From Candidatus Accumulibacter sp. ACC003 (GTDB lineage Bacteria; Pseudomonadota; Gammaproteobacteria; Burkholderiales; Rhodocyclaceae): 64,000 bases of DNA. Below are positions 62,900 through 64,000 of this stretch, in pieces. The notes beneath the pieces were generated by a model. It had not been told where the DNA came from. It did not search any database and was given only the letters and a program-made list of their open reading frames with translations. The stretch covers positions 558,001 through 622,000 of the forward strand of contig NZ_CAJQTX010000005.1 of the NCBI RefSeq assembly GCF_907163085.1, read 5' to 3'. Position numbers and translations under genes: made by a program. Position 1 is the first letter of the stretch. Each line of letters opens with the position of its first letter.

Positions 62900-63220
62900 T
62901 TATTTCTGCATACTGGAATAAAAGGCCGCGACGTCGGCCATGTCCTGCTCCGACAGCCCCTGCGCGATGGCGCTCATCGTCGGATGGCTGCGGGCCCCCG
63001 ACTTGTACTCTTGCAAGGCATTGACGAGGTACGCCGCTTGCTGTCCGCCGAGCTTCGGCACGCGATAGACGTGCGGAGAAGTGGTCCGGTAACCCGGAAC
63101 GCCGTGACAGCCTTCGCACATCGACGTCTTGCCCTTGGCCGCCTCGGCGTTGCCGGTCGGCGTCTGTGCGAACGCGGCGGCAGCCAGCGCCAACGCCATT
63201 AAACCCAGAATCGTTTTCAT
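62900..63220 (-). CDS. Small class I cytochrome c (first of a pair)
   Basis: A 106-residue periplasmic monoheme cytochrome: signal peptide (MKTILGLMALALAAAAFAQ), heme site CEGCHG, then VYRVPKLGGQQAAYLVNAL, QEYKSGARSHPTMSAIA (Met ligand) and the closing helix DMADVAAFYSSMQ. Tandem with the next gene, they may work as a di-heme functional pair feeding a terminal oxidase. The ATG at 63220 starts the signal peptide; an upstream ATG at 63235 is less likely. Confidence 0.92.
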   Translation of the reverse strand: MKTILGLMALALAAAAFAQTPTGNAEAAKGKTSMCEGCHGVPGYRTTSPHVYRVPKLGGQQAAYLVNALQEYKSGARSHPTMSAIAQGLSEQDMADVAAFYSSMQK

Positions 63221-63481
63221 CGTTCTCACTCTCAAAAAGGGCGGTCTGAAAGCTCGGCCCGCGAGGCATTCAAGGATTGAAAAACAAGGGCAGCAGTATA
63301 TGGGCCTCCATCAAGTGGCGTCAATCTCGCATTTTTCCCACGGAAGCCTTTGAAAAGCCACCGCTATCCGCGCTTCGCTTGACGCTTTCGGCGATTTGTC
63401 AGGCCGCGGCGACGGGCGGACGGGTCATCGGGCGAGCGGGGGCGCGCGTTAGCCAAGGGTATCGACAACCCTGGGCTCAAC

Positions 63482-63919
63482 ATGAAACGCTTCCTGCTCT
63501 TCGCTGCCGCGCTACTGGCCATCACCGCACCAGCGCTTGCGGCCGACCTTGGCGTCTCGGTGACTGTTGGCCAACCCGGCTTCTATGGCCGTGTTGACAT
63601 CGGCGGCTACCCGCCGCCACGACTTGTCTATCCGCAGCCGATCTTCGTCGAACGCGTTCCGCCAGGCCGGCCGCCGGTGTATCTGCAGGTAGCCCCCGGC
63701 CACGCCAGGCACTGGGCCAGGCACTGCCACTCGTACCGGGCTTGTGGAGAACGCGTCTATTTCGTTAACACCAGCTGGTATCAGCGCGACGCCGCCGCGC
63801 CGCCGCCGCGAGCGCCTCACTATCGTCGCTATGGCCACCGTGACGGGCAGCGGAATTATCGTGCGGACCCCAGGCACGACCGGCGCGGCTACAATGGCGA
63901 CCGTGGTCACGATCGCTGA
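63482..63919 (+). CDS. Secreted basic, Pro/Tyr/Arg-rich protein
   Basis: A 145-residue protein with a signal peptide (MKRFLLFAAALLAITAPALA, cleaved before ADLG). The first part, VTVGQPGFYGRVDIGGYPPP, then PIFVERVPP and PVYLQVAPGHARHW, has the YPPP/RPPVY pattern of small exported proteins common in betaproteobacteria. Two Cys (HCHSYRACG) may pair. The tail is Arg/His/Asp-rich and disordered (YRRYGHRDGQRNYRAD). Function unknown. Confidence 0.75.
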   Translation: MKRFLLFAAALLAITAPALAADLGVSVTVGQPGFYGRVDIGGYPPPRLVYPQPIFVERVPPGRPPVYLQVAPGHARHWARHCHSYRACGERVYFVNTSWYQRDAAAPPPRAPHYRRYGHRDGQRNYRADPRHDRRGYNGDRGHDR

Positions 63920-64000
63920 AGCCTCGATCTGAGCGGTCGCCCGGCACTTCGGGGCGCCGCCGCTGCCAAGCTAGGTCGCCAGCGATTGCCGACCGCCCGT

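Overview
The window is high-GC proteobacterial DNA with genes packed on both strands and many 4-base stop/start overlaps. Gene order and family content point to a betaproteobacterium of the Rhodocyclales, and the mix of aa3-type oxidase, multiheme cytochromes and many dispersed repeats resembles 'Candidatus Accumulibacter'. That assignment is inferred from gene content; no rRNA or tRNA gene was seen to confirm it.

Layout. 1-1.9 kb: an Old Yellow Enzyme cut by the window edge and an MBL-fold hydrolase. 2.4-6.5 kb: periplasmic electron-transfer genes: a c-type cytochrome with NPCAAK repeats, a small secreted protein made almost only of that repeat, a pentaheme lipoprotein, a cupredoxin-like protein and a YeeE/YedE membrane protein. 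6.7-7.6 kb: rpoH behind a perfect CIRCE element. 7.6-16.2 kb: the cytochrome c oxidase locus (coxB with a fused cytochrome c domain, coxA, a small assembly protein, ctaG, DUF2970, coxC, SURF1, an SCO-like protein; divergently DUF2244, a subunit II membrane hairpin without CuA, and ctaB). Two FNR/CRP-type palindromes lie in the divergent region. 16.2-24.5 kb: mpl, a TlpA-like thioredoxin, aroQ, accB-accC (split by a 200-bp repeat), prmA, a zinc-ribbon protein and a PfkB kinase. 24.5-34.7 kb: accessory genes including a DUF2868/GTPase pair, a tandem SMR pair, an acyltransferase, TetR plus an HpaB/4-hydroxybutyryl-CoA-dehydratase-fold protein that lacks two cluster cysteines, tpx, and IclR with a YkgJ-type protein. 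34.9-41.3 kb: uppP, yqiA-like, RNase II/R, TonB-like, aroE, mtgA.

41.5-46.3 kb (minus strand) looks like a curli-type functional amyloid operon under its own sigma/anti-sigma pair: a secreted protein of about twelve 36-40 residue repeats, a small secreted protein sharing the repeat motif, a CsgG-like lipoprotein with peptidoglycan-binding-like and DUF4384-like regions, an ECF sigma factor and an RskA-type anti-sigma factor. 47-51 kb: an IS21-family element with istB, istA and two extra genes (ParB-like and Cys-cluster). 52-53.3 kb: a TIR domain fused to a formylglycine-enzyme/C-type-lectin fold whose C-terminus resembles the variable region of diversity-generating retroelement targets. 53.7-64 kb: SulP transporter, universal stress protein, NnrS, an RND efflux pair, two small cytochromes c and a secreted basic protein.

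The two strongest candidates for an undescribed system are the amyloid-like operon and the TIR-lectin protein. A dispersed multi-hairpin repeat (four copies) and two copies of a GTCATTGCGAG-type inverted repeat are also present.
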